From: Hyaloscypha bicolor E
Lineage: Eukaryota > Ascomycota > Leotiomycetes > Helotiales > Hyaloscyphaceae
NCBI RefSeq assembly: GCF_002865645.1
Contig: NW_020194618.1
Span: 310,001 to 374,000 of the forward strand
DNA: 64,000 nucleotides
Direction of reading: 5' to 3'
In this document: positions 21,685 through 33,685 of the stretch, piece after piece
How positions within the stretch are numbered: position 1 is the first letter of the stretch
Layout: each line of letters starts with the position of its first letter
Translations under genes and position numbers: made by a program
Notes under the pieces: model-generated
What the model was told of the DNA's origin: nothing
What the model saw: the letters and a program-made list of their open reading frames with translations, nothing else
The model's database searches: none

Positions 21685-22746
21685 ATGGGGTACAGGCTCG
21701 CTCAGCAAAATGTAGATGTCGGTGGCGCTCAGCTGAAGCTTCAAGACCAAGGACGCGTACGCCACATGAATGAAGCTCTACGAGAACTTCAAGAACTCGG
21801 GCTTCCCTACGCCTTCTCGAACTGTCCGCTGCGGTTCTCCATGCATGGGAGGGCTCTATTAGCTCTTGCTATCATGTATTTCTCGGATAATGTCCTCCCT
21901 CTCCCCAACATCACCAGTCCAGCCGGTCCCGCAGCCATGACCTGTGTCTACACCGTTAGTGGATAATACGGCCTCCTTCCCCGCGTCTTATACTACGCGC
22001 TCCTTATCTTCACAGTCTTCACCCACAAATCCATCTAGCTAGCAGCCAGTGCGGCTGCCTCAGCGATGACCTTCTCCGGCTCGGCCGCCATCCACGCCAT
22101 CATCCTCGTCGTCCTCCCCTGAGGCAGCACATCTGCTATAGACCTCGACGTCTTCGGGACTTACGCTGCTAGTGCTACCGGCCTCATATTCATCGTGCCG
22201 ATCATGGCCTTCTTGAAATCACTCAAGACGTTGGCAGGAAGAGTGCTGATCCGCGCCTAGGGCGCGCTCATGTTCGTCGGGACTGCATGCTCGATAGCAG
22301 CGACGTGGAGGCCGTGGCCGTACGAGGCGCTGTGTGTGACGAAGACAGGGGCGTTGTTGACAACTGTAAGCCAGTTGGATGTCGCGACGTTCAATTACAC
22401 GTACTCGTGTTCCAGGACGAGGAATATCATTCGCGGCCCGACGGATGTGGTGGCGATGCCAGTGAGCTTGATTAACGACAAGGCGATGTTGCAGCTGTAT
22501 ATTTGTGCGGTTGGGATAGCGATCTTGACTTGCTGCAACTTGGTCGTGTACCTGATTTTCTCAGCATGTAGTGGTATCGCGGAGGGGGCGGCGAGAGCGG
22601 GGAGGGGAAATTGCATGTTTTGGATGTATATGTCTGCTGCGTTCTTCTCGCCGTTGATGTTTATCATCAATATCTCCAGTACTGGATCCTTCTTCAAAAC
22701 GAGTCACATACCGATATCCGAGGAGCTAAACCTTGTGGGACAGTAG
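21685..22746 (+). pseudogene. Multi-pass membrane protein of unknown function, four in-frame stops
   Basis: One frame from ATG 21685 to 22746 encodes a protein with several hydrophobic helices (ALLALAIMYF, LYYALLIFTVF, FSGSAAIHAIILVVLP, GTYAASATGLIFIVPIM, GALMFVGTACSIAA, YICAVGIAILTCCNLVVYLI, MYMSAAFFSPLMFII). It is interrupted by TAA (21964-21966), TAG (about 22036-22038), TGA (about 22120-22122) and TAG (22258-22260), with no change of frame. The contexts fit Gln, Trp, Arg and Trp originally, so each is one C-to-T or G-to-A change. The layout resembles uncharacterised fungal integral membrane proteins; I cannot name a function. An upstream exon may be missing. Confidence 0.65.
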
Positions 22747-24495
22747 TCCGTTGTGATGGTAGCAGGGTTGGTGGTTGTTGCTCCTACTATCAATAAGTGG
22801 GCGCATCATAGGCAGACGGAGAGGGAGGGAGAGACTGGCACCGAAGAAGGACAAGAGGCAGTGAAGTCAATACATATAATCAACAATGGACAGTATCACT
22901 TGGAGCCTGGCAATGGTATGGCACAAGCGCACGGAATAGAGCAGTGGGTTTATGTGTAGCCAAGTGGTCAGGAAGGCAATGAGATGGGGTAGTTTTAGCT
23001 ACCTTAACATCAACCATTCTTCACTTTTTGTGTGAAACAAGGCTTCAAAGGTATAAAAGGACGTGATAGTCACAAGCCGTAAAAGAATCAAGATATCCCA
23101 TGATAAAAGATGCATGACTTGAAAATCTTCCGAATGGTGTCGTGGCTCAACGCGAGGCGTCTGCAAGTAAAGTCGCGGCTTGAGTTCCAGATCCTGAACT
23201 TCCAACTTGACGTCGTGGAACTGGTGCGAGCAGCACTGTTTCCCTAAAGCCTGGCTGGCTGGCTGAAGCTGACGACTCGGGCAGACCGTTTATGCGCGGG
23301 AGGCGCACGTGGTTTGATCAACCAGAAGTAGACAAACAACGAAATTTAGACCCTTCTCAGATGACTTCAACTTTGCAATCCAAGCGGTAAATAATCGGGA
23401 TTCCCAATTACTTCAACGGGTAACTGACCTGTGTTATGTTCCACAAAAAGTCGTTCAAGTCACGTGGACACGACAGAGGCATCTCCCCCCTTTTCCCCAA
23501 CCTCCGCTGGGAGGTCTCTGAATGCGACGTACCGTCTCGGCAAACGCAAAGAAGGAGGAAGGAAGGAGCAAGGATCGGATCAAAAACTTCGAGAGAATCA
23601 AGACACTTTTACAACAACTCTTACGCCATGTTGCCCTGCAGCTGAATGTTCTGGCGCACTCCAGCTCTCTTGAACCGCTTCCATGTTGAGGATTTAGATT
23701 TGATTGAAACAAGGCGGAGAGAGCGAGCCTCTCGCATTCGAAAAATGGCATTGCTAAAGATCTATTCTCGGAAAGGGCAAGACCTCTTCAAATGAGAGGC
23801 TTGCGCCTCTTGGCAGGTGGGCTGAAGGCCCCTGCCTCGAAACGATATCCAGGGTACTAAATGGACTCGTTAGCCAGCCTTCCCATCAAAAGAGATGATA
23901 GATTTGGAAATTAGTCGACCTGCACACAGTCACTGCGCACTCGTGAAATTGTTGGCGGTTGCCTCACATCATCACATGCGGCTTCAAAAGGGGCGAAGCA
24001 AAACATGAAACTGTGCTCTCGGCCGCCAACTAGGAAAGCAGCAGGAGGAAGAGGTTTGCCGAAAGAAGGCGTTTGCCACCCCAGCTTCGTCCGCGTAATC
24101 CTCTCTTTCGATTGGATTAGAATAAAGAGGCGGCGCTTCAATTGGCCCTGAAGCGTAGATCATCAGGGGTCCAAAAGAAGCTTGCTTCTTTAGCGCACGA
24201 TTTCATCGCGAAATTCGACATCCCCAGCTTTCACGACCTGTGGCCAACCGCACGCCGCCTGCTGCCTGCAGAAAAGAACGGTCCGACTCTCCACTGCCAC
24301 AATGACTCTCCTCGTTCTTACAAGCTGTGCCTTTCCTTCATTCACTCTCAGCTTTGAGGGGAGACCTGTTTTACCATCGGGACAACATACAACTCCCATC
24401 TCATACGACGAACCACCACTTACCGGTACTGAACCAGAATATCTTCACCTCCCACCACCTCACCTCGCCTCGCCTTTGCGTGTACATACAACAAG
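22747..24495. other. Intergenic, promoter region of the aspartic peptidase
   Basis: No gene seen; open frames here are short and overlap on both strands. The last 400 bases are C-rich and pyrimidine-rich, as in fungal promoters just upstream of the ATG at 24496. Confidence 0.4.
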
Positions 24496-26003
24496 ATGAA
24501 GGCCCCTACGGCATCTGCGATCCTCTCGATTGCGGCGTTGAGCTCTTGCGCATTCGCTGCAGTTTCAATGAACATTGTCAAGGACCGGGACCAAACGTCA
24601 AAGTTCAGACGACGGGGCCTCTTGCCACGGGCATCCATCACTGAAACTCTGGCTAACAACGCAACTGGCGGCGACTATATTGCAACAGCCAAGGTGGGAA
24701 CGCCTGCCCAGACCGTCACTTTCTTGATCGACACTGGTAGCAGCGATGTCTGGATGCTCGCCGCGTCATCGGATTTATGTACAACGCCTTCCCTCCAATT
24801 ACAAACTGGTGGATGCTCAAGTACTTGTAAGTTCCCAATCTCAATTCTTAACATTCTTTCGGTTGCTAATATTTTTTAGTTGACGAGAAGAAATCCACCA
24901 CGTACAAGTTGGCGGTAGAGGGTGCCTTCGACATTACATACGCGGACAAATCAGGAGCGAAGGGCGATTATATCAATGACACATTCTCAATTGGCGGAGC
25001 GACGATTAAGGCACTCGAAATGGGCTTAGCATACACATCCACAAGCTCGACAGGAGTAATGGGCATTGGCTACTCTCTGAACGAGGCATCAGATGATTCT
25101 CGCACCCAAGAAGTACCCTTCGTATATCCGAGCATTATCGAAACCATGGTTAGTCAAGGCTTGATCAACACCAAAGCATACAGCCTGTATCTCGATGATC
25201 TGGAAGCATCTTCCGGGTCTATCATTTTTGGAGGGGTCGACACGCAAAAGTTCGAAGGAAGTCTGACCCAGCTCCCAATTGTCGGTCTTGCTCTGCAGAA
25301 TGGATCATCAGTGTACAGCGACTTCGGGGTCACAATGTCTGCGATGGGCATCACCGGTAAGACCCTGACCAACAGTACATACGCAGACGTAGCAATCCTC
25401 GATTCTGGAACCGCCCTGACCTATCTGGCTCCTGACCTCATGGCGCTCATCGTAACTGCTCTTGGTGGAGTTGACGACACTGCACAAACCCAAAATATCT
25501 ACGTCGACTGCGATCTGCGTAACACTGCCGCCATGACATTCGATTTTGCGTTTGGCAGTGCCACGATCAGAGTCCCCGCCAGCGAGATGATCTTCGATCT
25601 CAAAGGTATCTTCGCCGTCCCTGCAAGCTACTTGCCCACCGTACCTTTCAAGTCCGTCTGCGCTCTGGGAATCCAAGGCGGAGAAGCGCCATACATCCTC
25701 GGCGACACATTCCTACGGTCCGCATATGTGGTCTACGACCTCAATAACAACTTGATCGGCATCGCGCAGACGAACTTCGGTTCCACGAAGACGAACGTGG
25801 TCGAGTTGCAGGCGAGCGCGACCAGCATCCCGAATCTGAGTGGTGTGACTGGATCATCTAGCCCCTCAACATCAACATCGACATCAACATCAACAAATAC
25901 AAAGAACGCTGGCGCACCAACTATCCCCGGATTTGATGTCCGAAGACTAGTTGTTCTGGGCCTCTGGGCCGGATTCGCGGTGCTTGGTGGGTTGTTTGTT
26001 TGA
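24496..26003 (+). CDS. GPI-anchored A1 aspartic peptidase (yapsin-like)
   Basis: Exons 24496-24826 and 24880-26003, intron 53 bp, total 484 residues. Signal peptide (ILSIAALSSCAFAAVS), propeptide ending in FRRRG and LLPRA, likely processed after basic residues. First active site FLIDTGSSDVWM near residue 84; flap-region segment AFDITYADKSGAKGDY; second active site AILDSGTALTYL near residue 305; Cys pair in YVDCDLR ... SVCALG; near the end ILGDTFLRSAYVVYDLNNN. The tail is Ser/Thr-rich, with STSTST runs, and ends in a hydrophobic segment (LVVLGLWAGFAVLGGLFV) preceded by small residues, as GPI signals are. Known family role: cell-surface cleavage of proteins at basic residues and wall maintenance. 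All catalytic residues are present. A dead relative, split by transposons, lies 4-16 kb upstream; the two share the family but are not obviously recent duplicates. Confidence 0.93.
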
Positions 26004-26839
26004 CAAAATTTTCGCATATTTGCATTGTATGAGCGGAATTTGGGCCCTGGACATTGGAATAAAAAGAATACCCTCTTGTTAGATTTCCGGTTTAGCATTA
26101 TAATCTTGCTGCATCGCATTTACTTAATATATGAGATCATGACATAATCGAATTAATCTCGATCTTCGCTTTGGACGCGCTGTGAGAGTAGCTGGGAAAT
26201 TGAAGCGAGAAGAGAAATGAAGGACTCGAGTGAATGAATATGGAGGAGGATGGAGAAGGACAAAAAGGTTTTGCACGTCAATTTTCCCAATAACCTCATA
26301 TTCCTTCCTGATCAAAAAGAACGTTTGTGTTTTTCTAAGGCAGCGGATGCAATTATTCTTGGAAGTCTGACGAGCCTCCGCCGGAATCTCTGAGCGTTGC
26401 CAATCTGGTGAAGCAATTTCAATGCAGCGACGATGTCGCCAGCTGACTAGCTGAAGGACATCGCAAGCTAAGGCTGCGGAACTTTGAATTGCGAGGAGCT
26501 CGGATTTTTGATAGGGGAACAAGTTGAGGATACCCAAATGGAAGCGGTTCAAAGCAGGGCTTTGGTCAGCTACGCCGAGGCTGAACTCAACCCGATGTGT
26601 TGTCAGCTCTCAGGGCGCCTGCGAGTCAGCCACACTGGAAGCCTGGCTCCCATTTTCGTTTCTGGTACTATAGTTTTATGTAACAGGCAACTTCAATGGT
26701 TTCCAGTACAACGATGAATTCATGTCACTTGTTCATCAGCGCTTCGTGATTTGCAGATAAATTTCTGAAACTATCTCAATCCCGCTTGAATATAATCCTC
26801 TTAACCTCGCTCCATTACCATTTGGCCCATGTCGTTCGG
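26004..26839. other. Convergent intergenic region
   Basis: Between the 3' ends of the peptidase (plus) and pyruvate decarboxylase (minus). No gene seen; it probably holds both terminators and 3' UTRs. Confidence 0.45.
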
Positions 26840-29215
26840 TCACTTCTTCTTATTGAACGCTTCAACAGCAGCAGTTGCAGTCTTGACACTTACTGGTGCA
26901 TCATGTTTATCAAGGATGAGTTCCACAATCTGGATTTCTCAGTTAGCCACAGTTAACGAGCCAAATGTTTCGACACTAACCTGAGCACAGCCAGCCGAAT
27001 TGAACTCAGCATCAGCGAGAAGAGCATCCAAATCATCAGGAGTTTTCACAAGATGGGATTTGGTCTTGAAGTGAGGTCCAAAAGCTTGGAACAAACCCCC
27101 ATAATCCCAGGTAGGCACTGTGTTATAAGAAGCCTCCATCCCATGGATGAGTCGCTCGACTGTGTAGCCGTCGTTGTTCAAGACGAAGCTGCCACAATCA
27201 GATATTATTGATATTGCCTTAGAGATTTTGAAGAGAGTAAGAGACTCACACAGTGGCATTAACCTCATGACGGATCAAATCCGAAAATGCCTGCACCGTG
27301 AGCTGCAGCGACCCCTCACCCGTCACAAGAATACTTCGCTTGATAGATCCCAACTCTTTACCAGCGACAAATGCACCAACAGCAGCGCCAGTTGCAAAAC
27401 CAATGCTGCCAAATACAGTCTGGTTGAACATTTGCACGTCATTGACGTGCTTCAGACTTGAGCCTGGAATGCCGTATGCAGAGGTGCCAGTTTCGGCAAT
27501 GACGAAGTCACCGTCGCGGAAGTAGCGACCGAGTGCCTGCAGAATTGTCAGTTTTGACATACGGGAATTTGATGAGATTTGGGTGTAATTACGGCCCAGA
27601 GATAGTCTTGAGTCAAATGAGCTTCGCGTGATGGGTTGTCGAGGGGGTATGGATCCCATGTGACCGCTTTCATCTTGTAGTTCAAAGGGCTCTGACGAAG
27701 ATTCGCCAAAAGTGCTTCGAGGATCTGTTTTGATTGGGTCAGGTTATCTGAACAGCTTGGGTGGAGAAGAATCTAACATATTTCATTTTCACATCGTAGC
27801 GGATGCCTCCAATCTTGATATAGAATCTCTGAAAATCGATTGTCACCTCGTCCTTTACGCTTTCAGTGAACTCGCCGCTGGAATACTGTTAGCTTCCTGG
27901 AAGTTCCCACTACTCCAAGATCTCACGTGTTGAAATCACTCTGTGTTCAATTATCAGCCTGAGCTAGGTGGTGGGTTACGCACAACTTACAGGGTAATTG
28001 CCAAGCCACAAAACGCAATCAGAACTTTCAATTGCTTTCCTGGTCTCTGGGAATGACGCCATCCCACCGTATATACCCCCAAACGTTGGCAGGTTCTCAG
28101 GCACGGAACCTTTCCCCATCGATGTCACGAAGTAGGGGTAGCCAGTGGTCTGGATGAGTGCCTTAGCTTCTGCCAAAACACGACTGCGAACGGCTCCTGC
28201 CTTGACTTAGTAAGGCTTCCCCAGAACAAGTTATGAGAAGGTCCCACCTCCATCAACAATGATGATTGGACTGGATGCGACATCCATGAGGGCCCTGATT
28301 TTCTCGACAACATGTGATTGAAAAGTTGGATTGTTGGGAGGGAGAGCAGTCTCGAGAGGGACCTGCAGATTGAAAGCTGGAGTCTTCAGAAATGCGACGT
28401 CGGTTGGGATGCCAATATAGCTAGTTGATTTTGTGAGCGAATATTTCGTTGCGGGAAGGGGAGACGTTAAACTGACACTGGTTGGGAGTAGTTAAGCATT
28501 GCTTCGTCACAAGTCAGCATGCATTGCCGTTTGGAGGGATATATATACCATTCAGCACTCTGTCAATGTCGGAAGCAGCAGTCTTTGGGTCATGAAGCAC
28601 CGTTGTTGCGCAAGTGATGTGTTTAGACATCTCATGGAAGACACTGTAGTTTGTATCTTAGCACAAGTTCTGAACAGCTTCTTCGAAGCATTAACTTACT
28701 CAAACTTTCCATCTCCGACTTCTCCCAGCGAGTGATGCATGATATTCTTACCATGCTGTGCTGCCTCTGTTGGGTATCCGACAATGTGAACGATGGGAAC
28801 AAATTCAGTGTAAGCACCGGCGATACCGCACATGTTCGAAAGCTCGCCGGGACCGAAAGTGGTGACGACTGCTCCAACACCATTGACTCGAGCATAGCCA
28901 TCTGCAGCATAACCTTTTCTCATTTTAGTATTAAGATAACCTGAGAAGCGGTCACTTGAAGACGGGAGCACAGAGACGTACCCGCATTCAACTCATTGGG
29001 GTTTCCACGCCAAGTTAAACCTGCCTCAGGGACGAGGTCAAGTAACATGAGTTCATAATCTGTCAAGACGTGAGTAAACTCCTGCTGCATGAATCATAAT
29101 ATGAAATGGTGTTGATTCGAAGGTACAGCTTACCTCCAGGCACGCCGAAGACGGATTTCACACCGAGCTGCTTAAGTCTCTCGAAAAGATAAGCTCCGAC
29201 CAATATCTCAGACAT
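26840..29215 (-). CDS. pdcA: Pyruvate decarboxylase (thiamine diphosphate enzyme)
   Basis: Thirteen exons join in frame to 567 residues, the usual PDC length: 29215-29134, 29059-28982, 28913-28700, 28643-28549, 28501-28477, 28420-28248, 28196-27991, 27940-27927, 27877-27778, 27724-27593, 27536-27250, 27188-26981 and 26929-26840. It decarboxylates pyruvate to acetaldehyde in the cytosol (fermentation). N-terminal domain: FGVPGDYEL, NELNAGYAADGYARV with the catalytic Glu, and the MHHSLG His pair. Middle domain: YIGIPTDVAF and IIIVDGGAVRSRV. C-terminal ThDP site: TGEGSLQLTVQ ... VFVLNNDGYTVERLIHG; GEG replaces the GDG of yeast, as in other filamentous fungi as I recall. Two exons are tiny (25 and 14 nt). 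The donors at 28476 (GTCAGT) and 27777 (GTTAGA) are less usual but needed for frame. An upstream in-frame acceptor could add nine residues after NELNAG. Confidence 0.95.
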
Positions 29216-30487
29216 TTTGGACGCTTTCTTTGAATGTAGTATTGCGAGAAGCAAATTGGAGGGGAAGGATATTGTACGAGGATGAGAAACGAGGTTGAGA
29301 AAAAAAAAACACAGGGAGCTCTTGGTTAAGTAATGAATTGTTAAGGACCCCTCAGCTAGCTTCCTAAATCTCGCCCCCCTCACACAACCTTTCCGACAGG
29401 GTGAATATAGAGTACAAGCATTAAGAATCCTTGCAATGCAGTTCATTTTCATGATCGATACTTGACCAATAATCGGAAAGTCAGGGATGTGACAAGGGCC
29501 GCTTCTCTGACCCGGGTTCAATGTCAGTCTTTCGATTCGACCACAAGGAGCCTAGGAAAACAAGCTTTGACAAGCTTTTTTCACATGCACGGCACTCCCC
29601 GGGGCCGGGATATTTCGGGCTTGGTCAACTTTTATCAGATCGAATAGTATGCTTAAAATCAGGATCGCCCGCTGCATAGTCAGCTTGACGTGCTTATACG
29701 GCACTTGCAGCTTAGCGAGGCCATTACCCCGCCCCCTTAAATGGTTTAGCGAGCCCAGCCACAAACCCTCTGTCCAACCTCAAACTTACACAACATAAAC
29801 TTTCCAGCGAATAGACACAGCATTCATTCCCTGCAACCTATTTTCTACAGTCACCGAATGAATTCCACTTAAGTGTCAGGATTGTGGTCTTTTCGTTACG
29901 TGCATTCATATACCGCCCGCATATGAAATGACCAATGGACTTCACCAAAGCCAGAGCCCATTCAATTAATCAGCAGCGTGGCAAGGTCATGGGGATCGCG
30001 CCACATCTAGCTATGCCATACCTAATTGAACCCCTTTATCAAGTAACAATCAATTGAACGGAAATCGGGCCGAGTTGAAGTTCTTGCTCTCTCACTGCTG
30101 GGGTCCAAATTACATATCTCCACATCGCGACACCTTAACTCCTATTTACAGGATCGAGTAGAATTTCGAGCCAGCCAAGAGGAAGAAGAAGGGTTGCGGG
30201 AGAAAGAGGGAAAAGAAATGTCGTTGAAAGAAGAGATGGGTTGCTGAAGATGAAGATGAGGCTGAGAAGATATGGAAGCATGAGGCGACAAAAATTAGGA
30301 TAGAGATGCTGAATCTTAAAAGTGCTATGTTTTAAGCATGATACCCTGCGGCAGAGACGAATACCAGAATTCAACAACCAATGTCTCAAGTATGAAGCCC
30401 AAAATGGCAGGTACGAACGCAACGTGAATGTCCGACAAAACTTAAAAAAAGTTCAACTGCCAATGTCCCAAAGAGATCAAAGAGAAA
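29216..30487. other. Intergenic, PDC promoter and C2H2-gene 3' flank
   Basis: No gene seen. The first 100 bases upstream of the PDC ATG contain an A/T stretch (poly-T on the coding strand near 29300). The 30135-30420 part is pyrimidine-rich on the minus strand but has no convincing gene. Confidence 0.4.
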
Positions 30488-31777
30488 TTACATGAAAGAT
30501 AGTACCCGCTTCAAAGCGGCGATGTCTCCATCGAACTTCGCAATGGCTTTCTCCTTCTCCTTCTCAAGCTCACTCAACTTCGTTATCAAGGAGATCTTGT
30601 CGGATGGACTTGATACCGATGAGAAGAGAACATTTGCCGACATCAAGCCGTCGGCGCTTCCAGCACTAAATGATTGCTCAGCAGCGAAGTCATTACCCAA
30701 GCTCCAGGCTGGTGGAGAAGAAGCAGTCGTGTTCTCCATGTCTTGATCTTGGTCATGATTATGAGTCCTCTTCAAATGCTGAACCAAATTGTCTTTTCGA
30801 CTAAATCCTCTCCGATGTCTTTTGCAGGTAGTTACGGGACAGTTGTAAGCTGGCGTGGCGTGGACTTCTTGTTCATGGCGTTTCAAGTCTCCTGGAGTGG
30901 CGAAGTTGTTGACGGTGCAGGCCGGGACTGGGCACTTATATGGTCGGAGGTGTTTGTCCATGTGCTTCCTGCATATCTGTCAGTAAGATATCTCGAGGCC
31001 AAATATGATCGACATACTTGAATGCAGAACTCTGCTTGAAGACTCGATGTTCCGGGCATCCTTGGTACTGGCATTTCTGTCCTTCGTCGTTTAAGACCTT
31101 TTTTGAGGTCTCGGGTGACTTGAACGATGAGGCGTTTGGGGGATCAAAATTCGCACTACTACTATAGTTCATTGTTAGTCAAGGTCCAACAAAGGCCATA
31201 TCGCCAGACACCGGCTACACAATATCGGTTCAGGCCACATAGGACAGGAGCAGCGTACGGCAGTAACAGTGAGTCAGAAACTGTAGCAGGTGGGTATTGA
31301 AAGTCCTGAAGCCACGGAAAGTCTATAAAAGTCAGGAATAGGCAACTGGTTGACACGATCACTACTTACCAAAAAGATCGCCGGCACCCAAGTCGACTGC
31401 CCCAGCTTGCAATCCATAGAGTGGAGATGAAGGTGAGGTTTGGCCTAAAGATTGTTAGCGACTACAGAGCGCTTTTCAGAATTAGTGCGGGTGGACTCAC
31501 CTTGAGAAGTTGCTGAAACATGCCAACTCGGTATGCTATGAAGAACAATCGCGTCAGCCTCAGAACAATGACGTCGCATGTCACGGGAAGAAAAATGATC
31601 ACGATATGTGCGTACTTTTATATTTTATTTACTACCAGTCTAAGATTACATCACTAGTGTAGCATCGCGTACGGCGGCTCGTACATTTGTCTATCCCAGG
31701 GAGTGTGATGGGCCTATGGCGACATACTTAGTCTCTATATCATTGGAACTGCTCTTCTGAGCCGAACCATTGAACAT
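30488..31777 (-). CDS. C2H2 zinc-finger transcription factor
   Basis: Six exons (31777-31728, 31535-31501, 31444-31370, 31322-31259, 31161-31018, 30968-30488) join in frame to 282 residues; every junction is GT-AG and the phases agree. Three fingers in the middle: CQYQGC ... AFKKHMDKH, CPVPAC ... DLKRHEQEVH, CPVTTCKRHRRGFSRKDNLV with QHLKRTH. The third starts like fungal fingers that follow a YNCP lead. The N-terminal third is short, acidic-aromatic (DLFDFPWLQDFQYP) and could be an activation segment. The C-terminal helix (SLITKLSELEKEKEKAIAKF) is a probable coiled coil for dimerisation. Target genes are unknown. The intron in front of SSANFDPP has a textbook branch site (TTGACTAAC). A longer N-terminus through an additional upstream exon (GTAAGT donor near 31832) is possible. 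Confidence 0.85.
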
Positions 31778-33685
31778 GTCATAGCTGCTCTCAACGGTTA
31801 GCAAGGCTGCCAATCTTCTTCGAGGCTCACTTACCTTTCCATCTTTCACATATAGGGCTCTACTGCTAAAGTATGACTGTCGGGAACGACCGACCACTGG
31901 AAGGAGAAAATTGTCAAAAAGGATGTGAACCCCTGAGAGCCTCAGAGCCTGCTTGCCTGGAAGTTTTGGGGGGGCTATTCGAGGATTATATACTCGTAGA
32001 AGCGAGGCACAGGGCGTTCTCTCGCCTTGTGTTTGCCCAACGCCCAGGGCGAACAGCTAATGCAGAAGCGAAGCATAGAAGTATCCAGGGGCCAACCGCC
32101 CCACCCCCAACCGCCCACCCCTTTTCACCACAACAACGGCATAAAACCGAAATTTTGAGTAGATATTTGTAATCAGCGACCTTGATATAGTAATTCAGGA
32201 AGTTTTTAGCATTTTCCTAATACTTTAAAAAATCACAAAATTTTGGTGTTCTATCTCTAGCAAGGCTCCAGTGAGGGATTTGATAGCGGGGCAAAAATAA
32301 CAAAATCACTACCTTATGAGCGATTCTAGCCGCATTACTAGTTTGAAATAAATATATAGCTGTTAGGATATCAAAAATACTCTAAAGTATCAATATATAA
32401 CAGGATTTGTAATTATAATGAAGGTATAATTAAAAATCGATTTTTTTGGGGTCGGCGGTTGGCTAGTGGATACTTCTACTATTTACATGGGTTCGATTCC
32501 TCCGCTTCTGTCACGGTCTCGTGATAGCCCCTACGTTTACTTTGAAAGGTTTTGGTTCTAGCCTCTAATTCTACAATTCGGCGTGGTCTCCCGCAGCGCG
32601 TGCTTCCCCGGGTGATGAGCGCCATCTCAGGAACAGCCCACCCATTTCCATTTCCATTTCCGCCGCAGCGTGGAGAAGCTGTCCCTCCACTCGGATATAC
32701 TGTACAAGTATCTGGTGCTCTCTGCCCTCCCGTGGACGCCCAAACAGTTTCCCAATAACCAAGTACTTGCTCTTAATGGATAGTCCGAGCCCACGAGGCT
32801 TCATCTGGCTCGAAAAGGCTTTGGTGACATTGCGGCTGTAGCTTGAACTGGTTTCCTCGCCGACTCCATGGCATTGATGATGCCAATAGCAGGACGACAG
32901 CCCAATCAGCTAAAGGGCGTTGAAGCTTCAATGCTCCCGTTTGCGATGCGTTGACTGCCCCAGCAAGGTTTCCTTTCCAAAGGTTGTCCGCGAGAGGTGT
33001 GGGCTTTGTTCTCTCCTCGCCCTTTTCGGGGCCACACTCAGTCAACTCGCATCCTTATTCCTCGTGGATGTGCTTTGCCCGCTAGTTCCTGTTGGCAGTG
33101 AATGGAAAGCGCCTAGCAACGCTGTTGGATTCGAAATCATGCGTGTCGGAGATGATGAGAAAGCTACACTATGAATGACTGGCGTACCACATGAATGGCG
33201 GACGTTGAGAACATTTCCCCTTTTGATACATGTCAGTCTTGGGAAGTCAATCTGCTCGGCGGGGCGGACAATTGACCAGTGCCGTGGTTGGCGGTGATTC
33301 TCGAGGGAACGGGCGATTTTCTCAACAGGTGAGACTACCGCGGTGTAGAGAAAGAGAAATGATTGCCGGACGACATGGCTGTGAACGGCTGCTTAAAGTA
33401 AGAGTGGTACAATAGTACAATAGTTTGAGGAGAGGTCAAGATGAGGAAGAACCTGATGGCGATCCAGAAGCCTGTGCGACACTAAATTTTAGCGGGATTC
33501 TAGTGACACGAACCTAAATTCAACTTCACATCACATCACAACATCTTCTCCAACTTCTATCAATCCATATTCACCATGCAATCACGCAGAGGCAAGCTTG
33601 GTATGTCATTTTAGGATGTCGGCATTAAATTGATAGAATACGAATGGAACCAGCCCTACAAATACAATAGCCACAACATGCTACC
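31778..33685. other. Intergenic with an inverted-repeat element
   Basis: No gene supported. The first part is the promoter of the C2H2 gene. 32064-32508 is described separately. Between 32540 and 33480 several short frames overlap on both strands with no family resemblance. A promoter-like CT/CA-rich stretch before an ATG at 33576 leads into only nine codons. Confidence 0.4.
32064..32508. repeat. Imperfect inverted-repeat element with tRNA B-box-like motif
   Basis: The left arm 32064-32100 (AGAAGCG ... AGAAGTATCCA ... GCCAACCGCC) is the inverse of the right arm 32453-32508, which has 19 extra bases. The right arm carries GGTTCGATTCC, a perfect RNA polymerase III B-box consensus, with an A-box-like TGGCTAGTGG 20 bases upstream. 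The AT-rich core (about 350 bp) has no coding. It may be a small non-autonomous element with a tRNA-derived end. Confidence 0.5.

Noticed and set aside
32453..32508. tRNA gene
   Set aside because: B-box present but no acceptor or anticodon stem can be formed.
33576..33614. Possible first exon (ATG, nine codons, GTATGT)
   Set aside because: Good promoter context, but no downstream exon before the converging gene at 33686.
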